Positions 20,784 to 28,417 of a DNA stretch of 50,393 nt are shown here, piece after piece. Numbering within the stretch: position 1 is the first letter of the stretch; each line of letters starts with the position of its first letter. Made by a program: the position numbers and the translations under genes. Under the pieces are notes generated by a model, which saw only the letters and a list, made by a program, of their open reading frames with translations, was not told where the DNA came from and did no database searches. Source of the stretch: an uncultured Eubacteriales bacterium (GTDB taxonomy: Bacteria; Bacillota; Clostridia; Oscillospirales; Oscillospiraceae); the NCBI GenBank assembly GCA_900316205.1, contig ONBX01000026.1:1-50393 (forward strand), written 5' to 3'.

Positions 20784-21821
20784 ATGCAGCAGGCCGTTTT
20801 TTGTTCGGATCTCTACTTTCTTCTCCCGCCGGAGTATCCGGATTTTGAATCCTTCCGGGCAGCGGCGGAGGCCGCGCCCAAGCCCTTTGAGGTGAAGGCC
20901 CTTGTCCTGCGCGAAGACCACAGGATCCCCAACCATGGCGTGGAAAAAGGCGTTTGCATGGCCCCCTTCTTCCTGACCGGTTATCATGACGTGCCAAGCC
21001 TGCTGCGGATCTGGGACGCGGAGGATCTCTATCCCGCCCAGGTGGAGCTTCTGAGTCAGGAGGAATACAATGCCCGGCTGCGCCGTCTGGTCACAGACTT
21101 CTGCCCCGGCTGCACCCGCTACAAGCCCCTCACCAACCGGGTTCAGAGTCTGAACGGCCACTTTGAGGAGATCGCTCTGGACGGCTTCTGCGCCTACCGG
21201 GTGGAAACGCGGCCCTCCCCGCGCAGCCTTCGGCATCTGCTGTTCACCTTCGGCGGCTTCTGGAAGCACTTCTCCTATGGAGCGGATCCCGCAGAGTCGA
21301 TGGGCAAAAGGCTGAAAGAGATGCTCTATCTGAATCTGGCCGAGCCTCAGCTCACCCAGGAGGACGGAGAAAAGCACTGGAGCGGCAGGGCCAAAACCGT
21401 CTTTGACGGGCAGGCCGCCTCCCTCGTCTCCGCCTATGTGCAGGAGGTGATCGATCCCGCCTACCACATCGCCGCGCGGATGGACCGTCCCGGCGGAAAG
21501 GGCTTTGGCGACAGCGCCGGGACGGAGGATTTCCGCAAGGCCTGCAAGAAATACGGCCTTTCCGTGCTGACGCTGCACTTTGATCCCCAGGAGGAGGACA
21601 AGCTGCTGCGCTCCCTTGAGGAGCTGACGGAGCACTGGTACCTGTTCCCCCTGGATGGGGAAGCGGGCTGCCTGCGGTATTATGCCCTGGACAGCGCTGC
21701 GGTGCGGAAGGCCCTGCACTACCGCCTGCCTCTCCTGCGCACCCTGGGACTCTCCGCCCAGTTCTCCGACCAGTACGGCTGCAAGGAATACGCCTTTGAC
21801 GAGACCATGCACGAAGTCTAA
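20784..21821 (+). CDS. Unidentified protein, 345 aa
   Basis: A soluble protein with no signal peptide or membrane helix. Visible features are an acidic/aromatic N-terminus (QQAVFCSDLYFLLPPEY), a Cys pair in D-F-C-P-G-C-T-R-Y at about residue 110, and a mixed alpha/beta C-terminal half with no motif that could be tied to a family. The ATG at 20784 is set by an AAAGGAG site 10 bp upstream; an in-frame TTG at 20763 lies before that site and is rejected. The codon use matches the core genome. It is not obviously linked to its neighbours, and no function is proposed. Confidence 0.8.
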   Translation: MQQAVFCSDLYFLLPPEYPDFESFRAAAEAAPKPFEVKALVLREDHRIPNHGVEKGVCMAPFFLTGYHDVPSLLRIWDAEDLYPAQVELLSQEEYNARLRRLVTDFCPGCTRYKPLTNRVQSLNGHFEEIALDGFCAYRVETRPSPRSLRHLLFTFGGFWKHFSYGADPAESMGKRLKEMLYLNLAEPQLTQEDGEKHWSGRAKTVFDGQAASLVSAYVQEVIDPAYHIAARMDRPGGKGFGDSAGTEDFRKACKKYGLSVLTLHFDPQEEDKLLRSLEELTEHWYLFPLDGEAGCLRYYALDSAAVRKALHYRLPLLRTLGLSAQFSDQYGCKEYAFDETMHEV

Positions 21822-21931
21822 ACGGCAAAGCTTTCTTCCCATATTCTCTGACGAAAGGCAACTGATTTCCTGCGAAAAAGGCTGTATTGCAAAGCACAAA
21901 GAAGATCGCAAACCCCTGGTCATAACACAGG

Positions 21932-22140
21932 GGAGTGCCTTGTGCCCTCCCGGCGCAACCTGGCCGTATTGTGAGAAAAGGTTCGGCGAATTCGTACAAT
22001 CTGCGAATTCGCCGAGCCTTTTCTTGAATCTATGTTTCCATCTGCCGGGAAGGACCCCTATCGGCCTTCGGCCACTTCCCCCGGAGGGGGAAGCAAGCCT
22101 CCCCCACGGTGCTGACTGGGCTATGCGCTTATTATGCAAC
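21932..22140. repeat. 210-bp dispersed repeat, copy A
   Basis: It contains a GTGCCCTCCCGGCG box, a large hairpin with TTCGGCGAATTCG arms around 21982-22016, CCCCTATCGGCCTTCGGCC, and a GGTGCTGACTGG...GCGCTTATT end. The same order of blocks occurs in reverse orientation at 50098-50308 with only scattered differences. It has no coding capacity. It fills most of the 455-bp gap between the 345-aa protein gene and the radical SAM gene. Confidence 0.85.
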
Positions 22141-22196
22141 ACGTCCCTTTTTATGCAGATAAGCTTTTTCTTCCCTGCTCCGCATTAACTGCGTCA

Positions 22197-22225
22197 TTGA
22201 CAAAGCCGCCTTTTCCCTTTACAGT
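22197..22225 (+). promoter_or_regulatory. Promoter of the radical SAM gene
   Basis: TTGACA, 17-bp spacer, TACAGT, about 50 bp before the ATG. Confidence 0.7.
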
Positions 22226-22277
22226 ATAAAAGATATTTTACCCCTTGTAAAGCCGATTCACCCAAAGGAGGATCCCC

Positions 22278-23402
22278 ATGAAAGAAGCATTTGATCTGCA
22301 GCAGCACATTGAGCAGGGCGTGGAGAAGATCGTGGCGGACACGGTGAAGGCCACCCTCAAAAACCCCAAGGAGAGCGCCTTTATGCTCCGCTTTGCCGCT
22401 GCCAGCCGCAAGGCCTCCAAAAAGCGCATGCAGCTGGAGGAGGAAGGCCTGCACGTGTCCGGCTTTCTCATCGCCAGCATCACCAGCAGCTGCAACCTGC
22501 ACTGCGCGGGCTGCTATTCCCGCTGCAACAACGCCACCGTGGACGCCGCCCCCGTGGAGCAGCTGAGCCGGGAGGAATGGCAGCGGGTCTTTCAGGAGGC
22601 GGAGGAGCTGGGCATCAGCTTCATCATGCTGGCCGGGGGCGAGCCGCTGATTCGCCGGGACGTGATCGAGGCTGCCGGCGCCATGCCCAACATCATCTTC
22701 CCCATCTTCACCAACGGCACCTTCATCGACGAGCGCTACTTCAAGCTCCTGGATACCTGCCGAAACCTGGTTCCGGTGCTCAGCATCGAAGGCGGCCGGG
22801 AGATCACCGACGCCCGCCGGGGCAGCGGCATCTATGACCTTGTCACCAAAAACATGGCCAAGTTCAAGGAAAAGGGCCTGATTTTCGGCGCCTCCATCAC
22901 CGTCACCACGGAGAACGTGGGGGAGGTCACCTCCCGGGACTTTGTCCGGAAGCTGGCCGATCAGGGCTGCAAGCTGGTGATCTATGTGGAGTTCGTCCCC
23001 GTCACGGAGGAGGCCAAGTACCTGGCCCCCGGCGAGCAGGAGCGGGCGATCATGGCCCAGGCCATCGACGATCTCCGCGCGGACTATGACGACATGGTGC
23101 TCCTCTCCTTCCCGGGAGACGAGCTGGCCATGGGCGGCTGCATGGCGGCGGGCCGGGAATTCTTCCACATCAACTCCCACGGCGGCGCCGAGCCCTGCCC
23201 CTTCTCCCCCTATTCCGACAGCAACGTGAAGCAGACTTCCCTGAAGGAGGCCATCCGCTCCCGGCTCTTTGAGCAGCTGCGGGAGCAGCATGTGCTGGAG
23301 GAGGAGCATGTGGGCGGCTGCGTCCTCTTTGCCCAGAAGGGCCAGGTGGAGCGGATCATGGCGGAGTTCGCCGCCTCCCGCGCCGCGGAGCCCAAAGCCT
23401 GA
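22278..23402 (+). CDS. Radical SAM protein
   Basis: A 374-aa enzyme of the radical SAM superfamily, which cleaves S-adenosylmethionine with a 4Fe-4S cluster. The cluster ligands are Cys72, Cys76 and Cys79 in S-C-N-L-H-C-A-G-C-Y. M-L-A-G-G-E-P-L at about 122 is the GGE SAM-binding motif. The C-terminal part has further Cys residues (E-P-C-P-F-S-P-Y-S at about 315 and G-G-C-V-L-F at about 350), which may hold a SPASM-like auxiliary cluster. An 80-residue helical N-terminal extension precedes the barrel. AAAGGAGGATCC is the ribosome site. The substrate is unknown. The next transcript on the same strand encodes a 39-aa peptide, but 0.58 kb of repeats separates them. Confidence 0.9.
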   Translation: MKEAFDLQQHIEQGVEKIVADTVKATLKNPKESAFMLRFAAASRKASKKRMQLEEEGLHVSGFLIASITSSCNLHCAGCYSRCNNATVDAAPVEQLSREEWQRVFQEAEELGISFIMLAGGEPLIRRDVIEAAGAMPNIIFPIFTNGTFIDERYFKLLDTCRNLVPVLSIEGGREITDARRGSGIYDLVTKNMAKFKEKGLIFGASITVTTENVGEVTSRDFVRKLADQGCKLVIYVEFVPVTEEAKYLAPGEQERAIMAQAIDDLRADYDDMVLLSFPGDELAMGGCMAAGREFFHINSHGGAEPCPFSPYSDSNVKQTSLKEAIRSRLFEQLREQHVLEEEHVGGCVLFAQKGQVERIMAEFAASRAAEPKA

Positions 23403-23880
23403 TCGCTCTCCCGCAGGGCCTCCATCAACCTCCCCTGCACAAGGGGAGGTGTCACCCGGCGTGTCTTTCTCCGCCGGGTGACGGAGGGGTCGTATGGCGC
23501 CTCCCTGTCCCATCTGATAACTCCACCGCGCCGTAAGGGCGGCCTTTGGCCGCCTCCTTTTTATTTCCTTTTCAACCAGGCGACCTCAGGTCGCCCCTAC
23601 GGCCCCTGCCTCCCCCAGCGGGGGAGGATGTCAGCGCAGCTGACAGGTGAGGGAGAAGCTTGCCAGCTGTTTCTATCTGTTTGCAGTGATCCGGCACTCT
23701 CCCTCATCACCCGCTTCGCGGGAGCTTCCCCCGCTGGGGGAAGCACAAGGGCCGGCCAAAACCGCCGCCCCTACGGCGGAAACGTCATACAGCGCTTTCG
23801 TCCGCGGTGATGCCTGAATCCTGCTGTTTCCCCTCCGTCCCTTTTGGGCGTCCTGCCATTTTGCACAAAAATCGCATTTA
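23403..23880. repeat. Repeat-filled intergenic region
   Basis: Palindromic GC-rich units: ACCTCCCC...GGGGAGGT at about 23430-23452, GTCAGCGCAGCTGACAGGTG at about 23629-23648 (close match at about 32836-32855), and 23697-23747, an exact reverse complement of 10141-10191. No gene is seen. Confidence 0.7.
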
Positions 23881-23920
23881 ATCTTTATTCGATGTGCACA
23901 ATCTTTGGTGGAAACGCCTC

Positions 23921-23949
23921 TTGATTTTGGGCCGCGAAAGGACTATACT
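23921..23949 (+). promoter_or_regulatory. Promoter of the 39-aa peptide gene
   Basis: TTGATT, 17-bp spacer, TATACT, 31 bp before the start codon. Confidence 0.85.
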
Positions 23950-23980
23950 CGCGCCAGCAAATGAAAGGAGGCAACAAGCC

Positions 23981-24100
23981 ATGCGTAAGATGAACAAGAA
24001 GAATCGCGGCTTTGAGGCCAAGGGCGTACAGCAGAACAATCTCCTGGAGGACAAGGATTTTGCCTATTATTTCTGGACGCTTCCCCTCTTCGGCATGTAA
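23981..24100 (+). CDS. 39-aa peptide with its own promoter and terminator
   Basis: A compact monocistronic unit: sigma-A promoter, AAAGGAGG ribosome site 9 bp before ATG, a 39-codon frame, and a strong terminator 73 bp after the stop. The peptide has a very basic start (MRKMNKKNRGFEAKG), then QQNNLLEDKDFAYYFWTL and a hydrophobic end PLFGM. There is no signal peptide. The charged leader with an aromatic/hydrophobic tail could be a modified-peptide precursor, a signalling peptide, or a small protein binding a partner; none can be decided from sequence. No family is recognised. Confidence 0.75.
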   Translation: MRKMNKKNRGFEAKGVQQNNLLEDKDFAYYFWTLPLFGM

Positions 24101-24173
24101 GCCACAGTCCAGCACAACAATTCGTGCGTTTCCGCTCTTTTCATACAACAACAATTTCATTTTATATAACATG

Positions 24174-24208
24174 AAGCCGCGTCGGTTCCCCGACGCGGCT
24201 TCGTTTTT
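24174..24208 (+). terminator. Terminator of the 39-aa peptide gene
   Basis: A perfect 12-bp stem AAGCCGCGTCGG / CCGACGCGGCTT with a TTCC loop, followed by CGTTTTT. Confidence 0.92.
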
Positions 24209-24328
24209 CGCTGTTCGAGAAAAGAAAGGCCTTCTGCGTTCCTACTTCCCTTGCTTCCCCCTGAGGGGGAAGTGGCCGCAGGCCGATAGGGGGATCCGGG
24301 ATCTGTCCGCCGGAAGGACCTCCCTGCC

Positions 24329-24874
24329 TCATTTTCGTTTCGGCAGCATGGAATACCAGCGGAGGTAGTCTTTTTCCTCCGCCCCCATGCGCAGATAGCG
24401 CAGCAGGATCTCGGCGCAGGCCCGGCTGTCGCTGCCGGCGTGGTGGTGGTCCAGCTGGATGCCGAAATATTGGCTCATGGCGTCCAGCTTGTGGCTGATC
24501 CCCGGCAGGATCCGCCGGCCCATCTGCACGGTGCAGAGATAGGGCACGCTCTTTTTCCAGGCGATGTCATAGTCGTCCAGGCAGCGGCGCAGCACCCCCA
24601 GGTCGAAGGCTGCGTTGTGGGCCACCAGCACGCCCCCGCTCATAAGCCCCTCGATTTTGGGCCAGAGCTCCGGGAAGGTCGGCGCGTTCTTCACGCTCTC
24701 CTCGCTGATGCCGGTGAGCCAGGTGTTGAAGGGGTCAAAGTCCGTCTCCGGGTCCACCAGGGAGTAAAACTCCTCCACGATTGCCCCGTCCTCCGCCACG
24801 GCGATGCCGATGGCGCTCATGCGGTGGTTCAGGCGGTTTGGCGTCTCCACGTCAAAGGCGATATATCTTGCCAT
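24329..24874 (-). CDS. DnaQ-like 3'-5' exonuclease (DEDDh)
   Basis: A 181-aa 3'-5' exonuclease of the DnaQ/epsilon fold. Exo I is F-D-V-E-T (Asp8, Glu10), exo II is H-N-A-A-F-D at about 96-101, and exo III is H-H-H-A-G-S-D at about 145-151, with the His and Asp of the DEDDh class. It is a stand-alone exonuclease domain of normal length, acting on DNA or RNA in the cytoplasm. Its start lies 6 bp after the stop of the MmcQ/EVE gene, so the two are co-transcribed from the minus-strand promoter at 25676. Confidence 0.9.
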   Translation of the reverse strand: MARYIAFDVETPNRLNHRMSAIGIAVAEDGAIVEEFYSLVDPETDFDPFNTWLTGISEESVKNAPTFPELWPKIEGLMSGGVLVAHNAAFDLGVLRRCLDDYDIAWKKSVPYLCTVQMGRRILPGISHKLDAMSQYFGIQLDHHHAGSDSRACAEILLRYLRMGAEEKDYLRWYSMLPKRK

Positions 24875-24880
24875 AGCGTT

Positions 24881-25633
24881 TTACCTCTTCAGATCTTCGC
24901 TGAGCTCCTCCGGGATGCCCCGGGGGCCCCGCACGGCGCCCACGCCGTAATGGGTCTTCAGCTTTTCAAAGGAAAAGCGCCCGGGGGCATAGCGCTTCAG
25001 CAGCCGGATGCGCATGAGGCTTCGGATGCTCAGCCCCTCCCGGTGGAAGCGATAGGGAATGTCCGTCTCCGTCACCCGGCACTTATAGAGGATGGAAGAC
25101 ACCGGCGCGCCCACATAGAGGAACACGATATCTCCCTTTTTGATGCCGCTGCCCTGCTTCCAGTTGATCTCCTTCGCCTCGTCAAAGGCGTGGACGATGT
25201 CGAAATACTGGGGGTTGGAGGGGATGAGCCATTCCTTGGCGGGGCGCAGGGCCTTCTTCTCTTTGGCCGAGGCCGTGACCCGATAGCTCATGTCCACCAG
25301 GGCAAAGATCCGTGACGTGTCCACCGTGCCGTCCAGGATCACACTGACCCAGTTGCCCCGGCTGATGTGATAGCCGGGAAAGATGCCCTCCTCCTGGCTC
25401 ATCAGATCCGCCATCAAGGGGCTCTCCAGCTTGAGGTTCACGATGTAGACGCTCTCTTTGCTTTCGAGACCCAGCTTTTCCCCGGGCAGATCCATCACCA
25501 GAGCAAACCACTTTTCGTTATCAGCATGGCGGAAGATCCCGTAATTGGGATAGCGGGCCCAGAGAAATTCCATCTCCGCCTTGTATTTCTTTCGGATATA
25601 CCGGATCAGCTCTTCCCGCTGGCTCGTTTCCAT
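24881..25633 (-). CDS. MmcQ/YjbR domain protein with C-terminal EVE/PUA-like domain
   Basis: 250 aa. Residues about 1-115 form a MmcQ/YjbR fold (ELIRYIRKKYKAEMEFLWAR, then F-R-H-A-D-N-E-K-W-F-A-L and Y-H-I-S-R-G-N-W-V-S-V). Residues about 135-250 look like an EVE/PUA-type domain (W-L-I-P-S-N-P-Q-Y-F-D-I, then I-K-K-G-D-I-V-F-L-Y-V-G-A-P). EVE domains read modified bases or RNA; the YjbR half is of uncertain, probably nucleic-acid-related role. The ATG at 25633 is set by GGCGGAGGAGAG upstream; a longer frame extends through the promoter and is rejected. It forms an operon with the DnaQ-like exonuclease, which supports a nucleic-acid role (inference). Confidence 0.8.
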   Translation of the reverse strand: METSQREELIRYIRKKYKAEMEFLWARYPNYGIFRHADNEKWFALVMDLPGEKLGLESKESVYIVNLKLESPLMADLMSQEEGIFPGYHISRGNWVSVILDGTVDTSRIFALVDMSYRVTASAKEKKALRPAKEWLIPSNPQYFDIVHAFDEAKEINWKQGSGIKKGDIVFLYVGAPVSSILYKCRVTETDIPYRFHREGLSIRSLMRIRLLKRYAPGRFSFEKLKTHYGVGAVRGPRGIPEELSEDLKR

Positions 25634-25675
25634 ACGCTCTCCTCCGCCTGTTCGGCAGCTTTCTTCGTGCTTTTC

Positions 25676-25704
25676 AGTATAGAGGAAATCCCGCCCAGCG
25701 TCAA
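25676..25704 (-). promoter_or_regulatory. Promoter of the MmcQ/EVE-exonuclease operon
   Basis: On the minus strand TTGACG (25699-25704), 17-bp spacer, TATACT (25676-25681), 43 bp before the start. Confidence 0.88.
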
Positions 25705-26142
25705 GCCGCCCTCCCGTCCCCTCGTATGGGTGCCCTGCGGCCTCGCGGCCACCCGTCCCTTCCCCCGTCTCTTTGTAGGGGACGGCGTCCTCGACGTCCC
25801 GCTCTGTCCCCTCGCAGGGGCGCATCACAATGCGTCCACAAAGCCTTCCCCGCGCACGGGGAAGGCCGGCTTCGCGCTGCCGGTGGCAGAGGAAGCGAAG
25901 CCGGCATTTCCGCAGCGGTCGAAAAGCCGGAGGATCAGCGTAAGCCCGAACGGCTTTTCGGGCACCGCAAGGTGGACAGGTGGCGCGAAGCGCCGGATGA
26001 GGTCCCCGCGAAGCGGATCATTACCGCATATAAGGGCAAATGCCCCGACTGCCTCCCCGTACAATTCCGAATTCCGAACTCCGAGCTCCGAATTTTCCCC
26101 CGCCTTCACACATATTTTACAAGCTCGCGCCCGCTCTTTCTC
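25705..26142. other. Non-coding GC-rich spacer
   Basis: About 440 bp between divergent promoters. It contains CCCTGCGGCCTCGCGGCCACCC-type palindromic units, repeated CCCCTCG...GGGG patches, and a small AT-poor tandem (ATTCCGAATTCCGAACTCCG, about 26066-26085). Open frames here are not protein-like. No gene is seen. Confidence 0.55.
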
Positions 26143-26170
26143 TTGACTTTTTTCCGAATCTCTCTATAAT
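26143..26170 (+). promoter_or_regulatory. Promoter of the marR-ABC operon
   Basis: TTGACT, 16-bp spacer, TATAAT, with the start of transcription near 26177. Confidence 0.88.
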
Positions 26171-26172
26171 AC

Positions 26173-26184
26173 GTCGTGTACGAC
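26173..26184. promoter_or_regulatory. Palindrome at the transcription start, probable MarR operator
   Basis: GTCGT-GT-ACGAC, a perfect inverted repeat immediately after the -10 box. Binding of the encoded MarR protein here would block its own operon (inference from position). Confidence 0.6.
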
Positions 26185-26208
26185 TTATTGGAAACGTGAG
26201 GTGAACCC

Positions 26209-26682
26209 ATGGAAGAATCCCTGCCCATCGGGCTGCGCTTTTCCCTGCTGCACCGGGCCTTCCGCCGGAAGATGGACGCCCTGCTGGGCGAAAAGGAGCT
26301 GACGGGGGTGCAGTTCGGCGTGCTGGGCGCTCTCATCCGCCTGGAAAAGGAGGGCGCATCGGAGATCAGCCAGCGGGCGCTGGAGGAGAAGACCCGCGTC
26401 AGCCACGCCACCATGACGGAAATCTTGAAGCGGCTGGAAAAGAAGGGCTTCCTCCGCTCTGAAATCAGCCAGCGGGACCGGCGCTACAAGAGCATCCGCG
26501 CCACGGAGAAGGCCTATCGTCTGAAGGCCGAGCTGGCGGAGGTGGAGAACGAGACCTTCTCCTGGCTCTGCCGGGGGCTTGACCCACAGCAGATTCAGGA
26601 GCTGCTGAACATCACCGATCTCATGCTGCAAAACGCCTGGGACGAACACCATACGAAGGGAGGAAGCTGCGGCTGTGATTAA
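26209..26682 (+). CDS. MarR family transcriptional regulator
   Basis: A 157-aa winged-helix regulator. Family features: G-L-R-F-S-L-L-H-R-A-F-R-R dimer helix, F-G-V-L-G-A-L at about 36, the recognition helix region V-S-H-A-T-M-T-E-I-L-K-R-L-E-K-K-G-F-L, and the wing motif S-Q-R-D-R-R-Y-K-S (D-x-R signature). It ends in C-G-C-D. It overlaps the first ABC gene by 8 nt, so it is the first gene of an exporter operon it very likely controls. The inducer is unknown; a small toxic compound pumped by the exporter is usual for such operons. Confidence 0.92.
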   Translation: MEESLPIGLRFSLLHRAFRRKMDALLGEKELTGVQFGVLGALIRLEKEGASEISQRALEEKTRVSHATMTEILKRLEKKGFLRSEISQRDRRYKSIRATEKAYRLKAELAEVENETFSWLCRGLDPQQIQELLNITDLMLQNAWDEHHTKGGSCGCD

Positions 26683-28417
26683 AACCTTTGTCAAATGCAT
26701 TCGGGAATACAAGCTTCCCACGATCCTGACCCTGTTTTTCATTATTCTGGAGGTCTTTCTGGAGGTGCTGATCCCCACCCGCACCGCGGACCTGGTCAAC
26801 GCCATCAAGGCGGGCGAACCCATGTCCGGCGTGGTGAAGATGGGCCTCATTCTGGTGGCCATGGCCCTCCTCAGCCTCTGCTGCGGCGGCGGCGCCGGCT
26901 TCATGGGGGCCAAGGCCTCCGCGGGCTTTGCCAAAAACGTCCGGGGCGATGTGTTCCGGCGCATCCAGAGCTTCTCCTTTGAGAATATCGACAAGTACTC
27001 CACCGCCTCTCTGGTCACCCGCCTCACCACCGACATCACAAACGTGCAGATGGCTTTTATGATGACAATCCGGGCTGCGGTCCGGGCGCCCCTCATGTTC
27101 GTGTTCTCCATCGTCATGGCCTGGCGCATGGGTGGAAGTCTCGCCGCCACCTTCCTTGTGATCGTGCCGGTGCTGCTCATCGGCCTTATCGCCATCGCCC
27201 GCAAGGCCATGCCCGCCTTTCACTCCGTCTTCCGCCGCTACGACCGGATGAACGAGAGCATCGAGGAAAACGTCCGCGGCATGCGGGTGGTCAAGGGCTT
27301 TGCCCGGGAGAATTACGAGAAGGAAAAGTTTGCCGCCGCCTCCGGCAGCATCGCCAGGGACTTCACCAAGGCGGAGCGGATCGTGGCGCTGAATAACCCT
27401 CTCATGACCCTCTGCATGAACTTCAACATGGTCTTCGTGCTGCTGGTGGGCGCCAAGCTCATCGTCACGAACCAGGGACGCACCATCGACGTGGGCCAGA
27501 TCTCCGCCATGCTCACCTACGGCATGCAGATCCTCATGAGCCTCATGATGATCTCCATGATCTATGTGATGATGACCATCTCCTGGGAGTCCATGAAGCG
27601 CATCACCGAGGTGCTGAAGGAAGAGCCCTCTCTGCATAACCCGGAAAACCCCGTGACGGAGGTCGCCGACGGCTCCATCGACTTTACGGACGTCTCCTTC
27701 AAGTACAGCAGCGAGGCGGAAAAGAACGCGCTGGAGGACATCGACCTGCATATCCCCTCCGGCGCCACCGTGGGCATCCTGGGCGGCACCGGTTCCAGCA
27801 AGACCACTCTCATCCAGCTGATCCCCCGCCTCTATGACGTGACGGAGGGCAGCGTGAAGGTGGGCGGCGTGGACGTAAGGGACTACGACCTGAACACCCT
27901 GCGCTCCGCGGTCTCCGTGGTGCTGCAGAAAAACCAGCTCTTCTCCGGCACGGTGAAGGAAAACCTCCGCTGGGGCGATCCCGACGCCACCGATGAGGAG
28001 CTCCGGGAGGCCTGCCGCCTCGCCCAGGCGGACGAGTTCGTCCTGGCTCACGAGGAGGGCTACGACCGCCACATCGAGCAGGGCGGCACCAACGTCTCCG
28101 GCGGTCAGAAGCAGCGCCTCTGCATTGCCCGGGCCCTGCTGAAAAAGCCGAAGATCCTGATCCTGGACGACTCCACCAGCGCCGTGGACACCCGCACCGA
28201 CGCCCTGATCCGTCAGGGCTTCCGGGAATACATTCCCGAGACCACCAAGATCATCATTGCCCAGCGCGTGGCCTCCGTGGAGGACGCGGACCTGATCCTG
28301 GTGATGGACAACGGCCGCATCGTGGAGCGCGGCACCCATGAGGAACTGATGAAAGCCGGCGGCATCTATCGGGAGATCTACCGGCAGCAGACCAAGGGAG
28401 GTGAAGAAGATGCATAA
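26675..28417 (+). CDS. ABC exporter half-transporter with degenerate ATPase site
   Basis: 580 aa: six-helix exporter domain (about 15-315) and one nucleotide-binding domain. Walker A is G-G-T-G-S-S-K-T (about 370), the signature V-S-G-G-Q-K-Q-R at about 477, and Walker B I-L-I-L-D-D-S-T-S, where Asp499 replaces the catalytic Glu. The switch position has Gln530 in I-I-A-Q-R instead of His. These changes mark the non-catalytic half of heterodimeric exporters such as BmrCD or TM287/288. It starts with GTG inside the end of marR, and its end overlaps the partner gene. The substrate is unknown; multidrug or peptide export is typical. Confidence 0.93.
   Translation: MIKTFVKCIREYKLPTILTLFFIILEVFLEVLIPTRTADLVNAIKAGEPMSGVVKMGLILVAMALLSLCCGGGAGFMGAKASAGFAKNVRGDVFRRIQSFSFENIDKYSTASLVTRLTTDITNVQMAFMMTIRAAVRAPLMFVFSIVMAWRMGGSLAATFLVIVPVLLIGLIAIARKAMPAFHSVFRRYDRMNESIEENVRGMRVVKGFARENYEKEKFAAASGSIARDFTKAERIVALNNPLMTLCMNFNMVFVLLVGAKLIVTNQGRTIDVGQISAMLTYGMQILMSLMMISMIYVMMTISWESMKRITEVLKEEPSLHNPENPVTEVADGSIDFTDVSFKYSSEAEKNALEDIDLHIPSGATVGILGGTGSSKTTLIQLIPRLYDVTEGSVKVGGVDVRDYDLNTLRSAVSVVLQKNQLFSGTVKENLRWGDPDATDEELREACRLAQADEFVLAHEEGYDRHIEQGGTNVSGGQKQRLCIARALLKKPKILILDDSTSAVDTRTDALIRQGFREYIPETTKIIIAQRVASVEDADLILVMDNGRIVERGTHEELMKAGGIYREIYRQQTKGGEEDA

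Noticed and set aside
22278-24100. A RiPP system formed by the radical SAM enzyme and the 39-aa peptide
   Set aside because: The two genes are separated by about 0.58 kb of repeats, have separate promoters, and there is no transporter or peptidase beside them; the link stays speculative.
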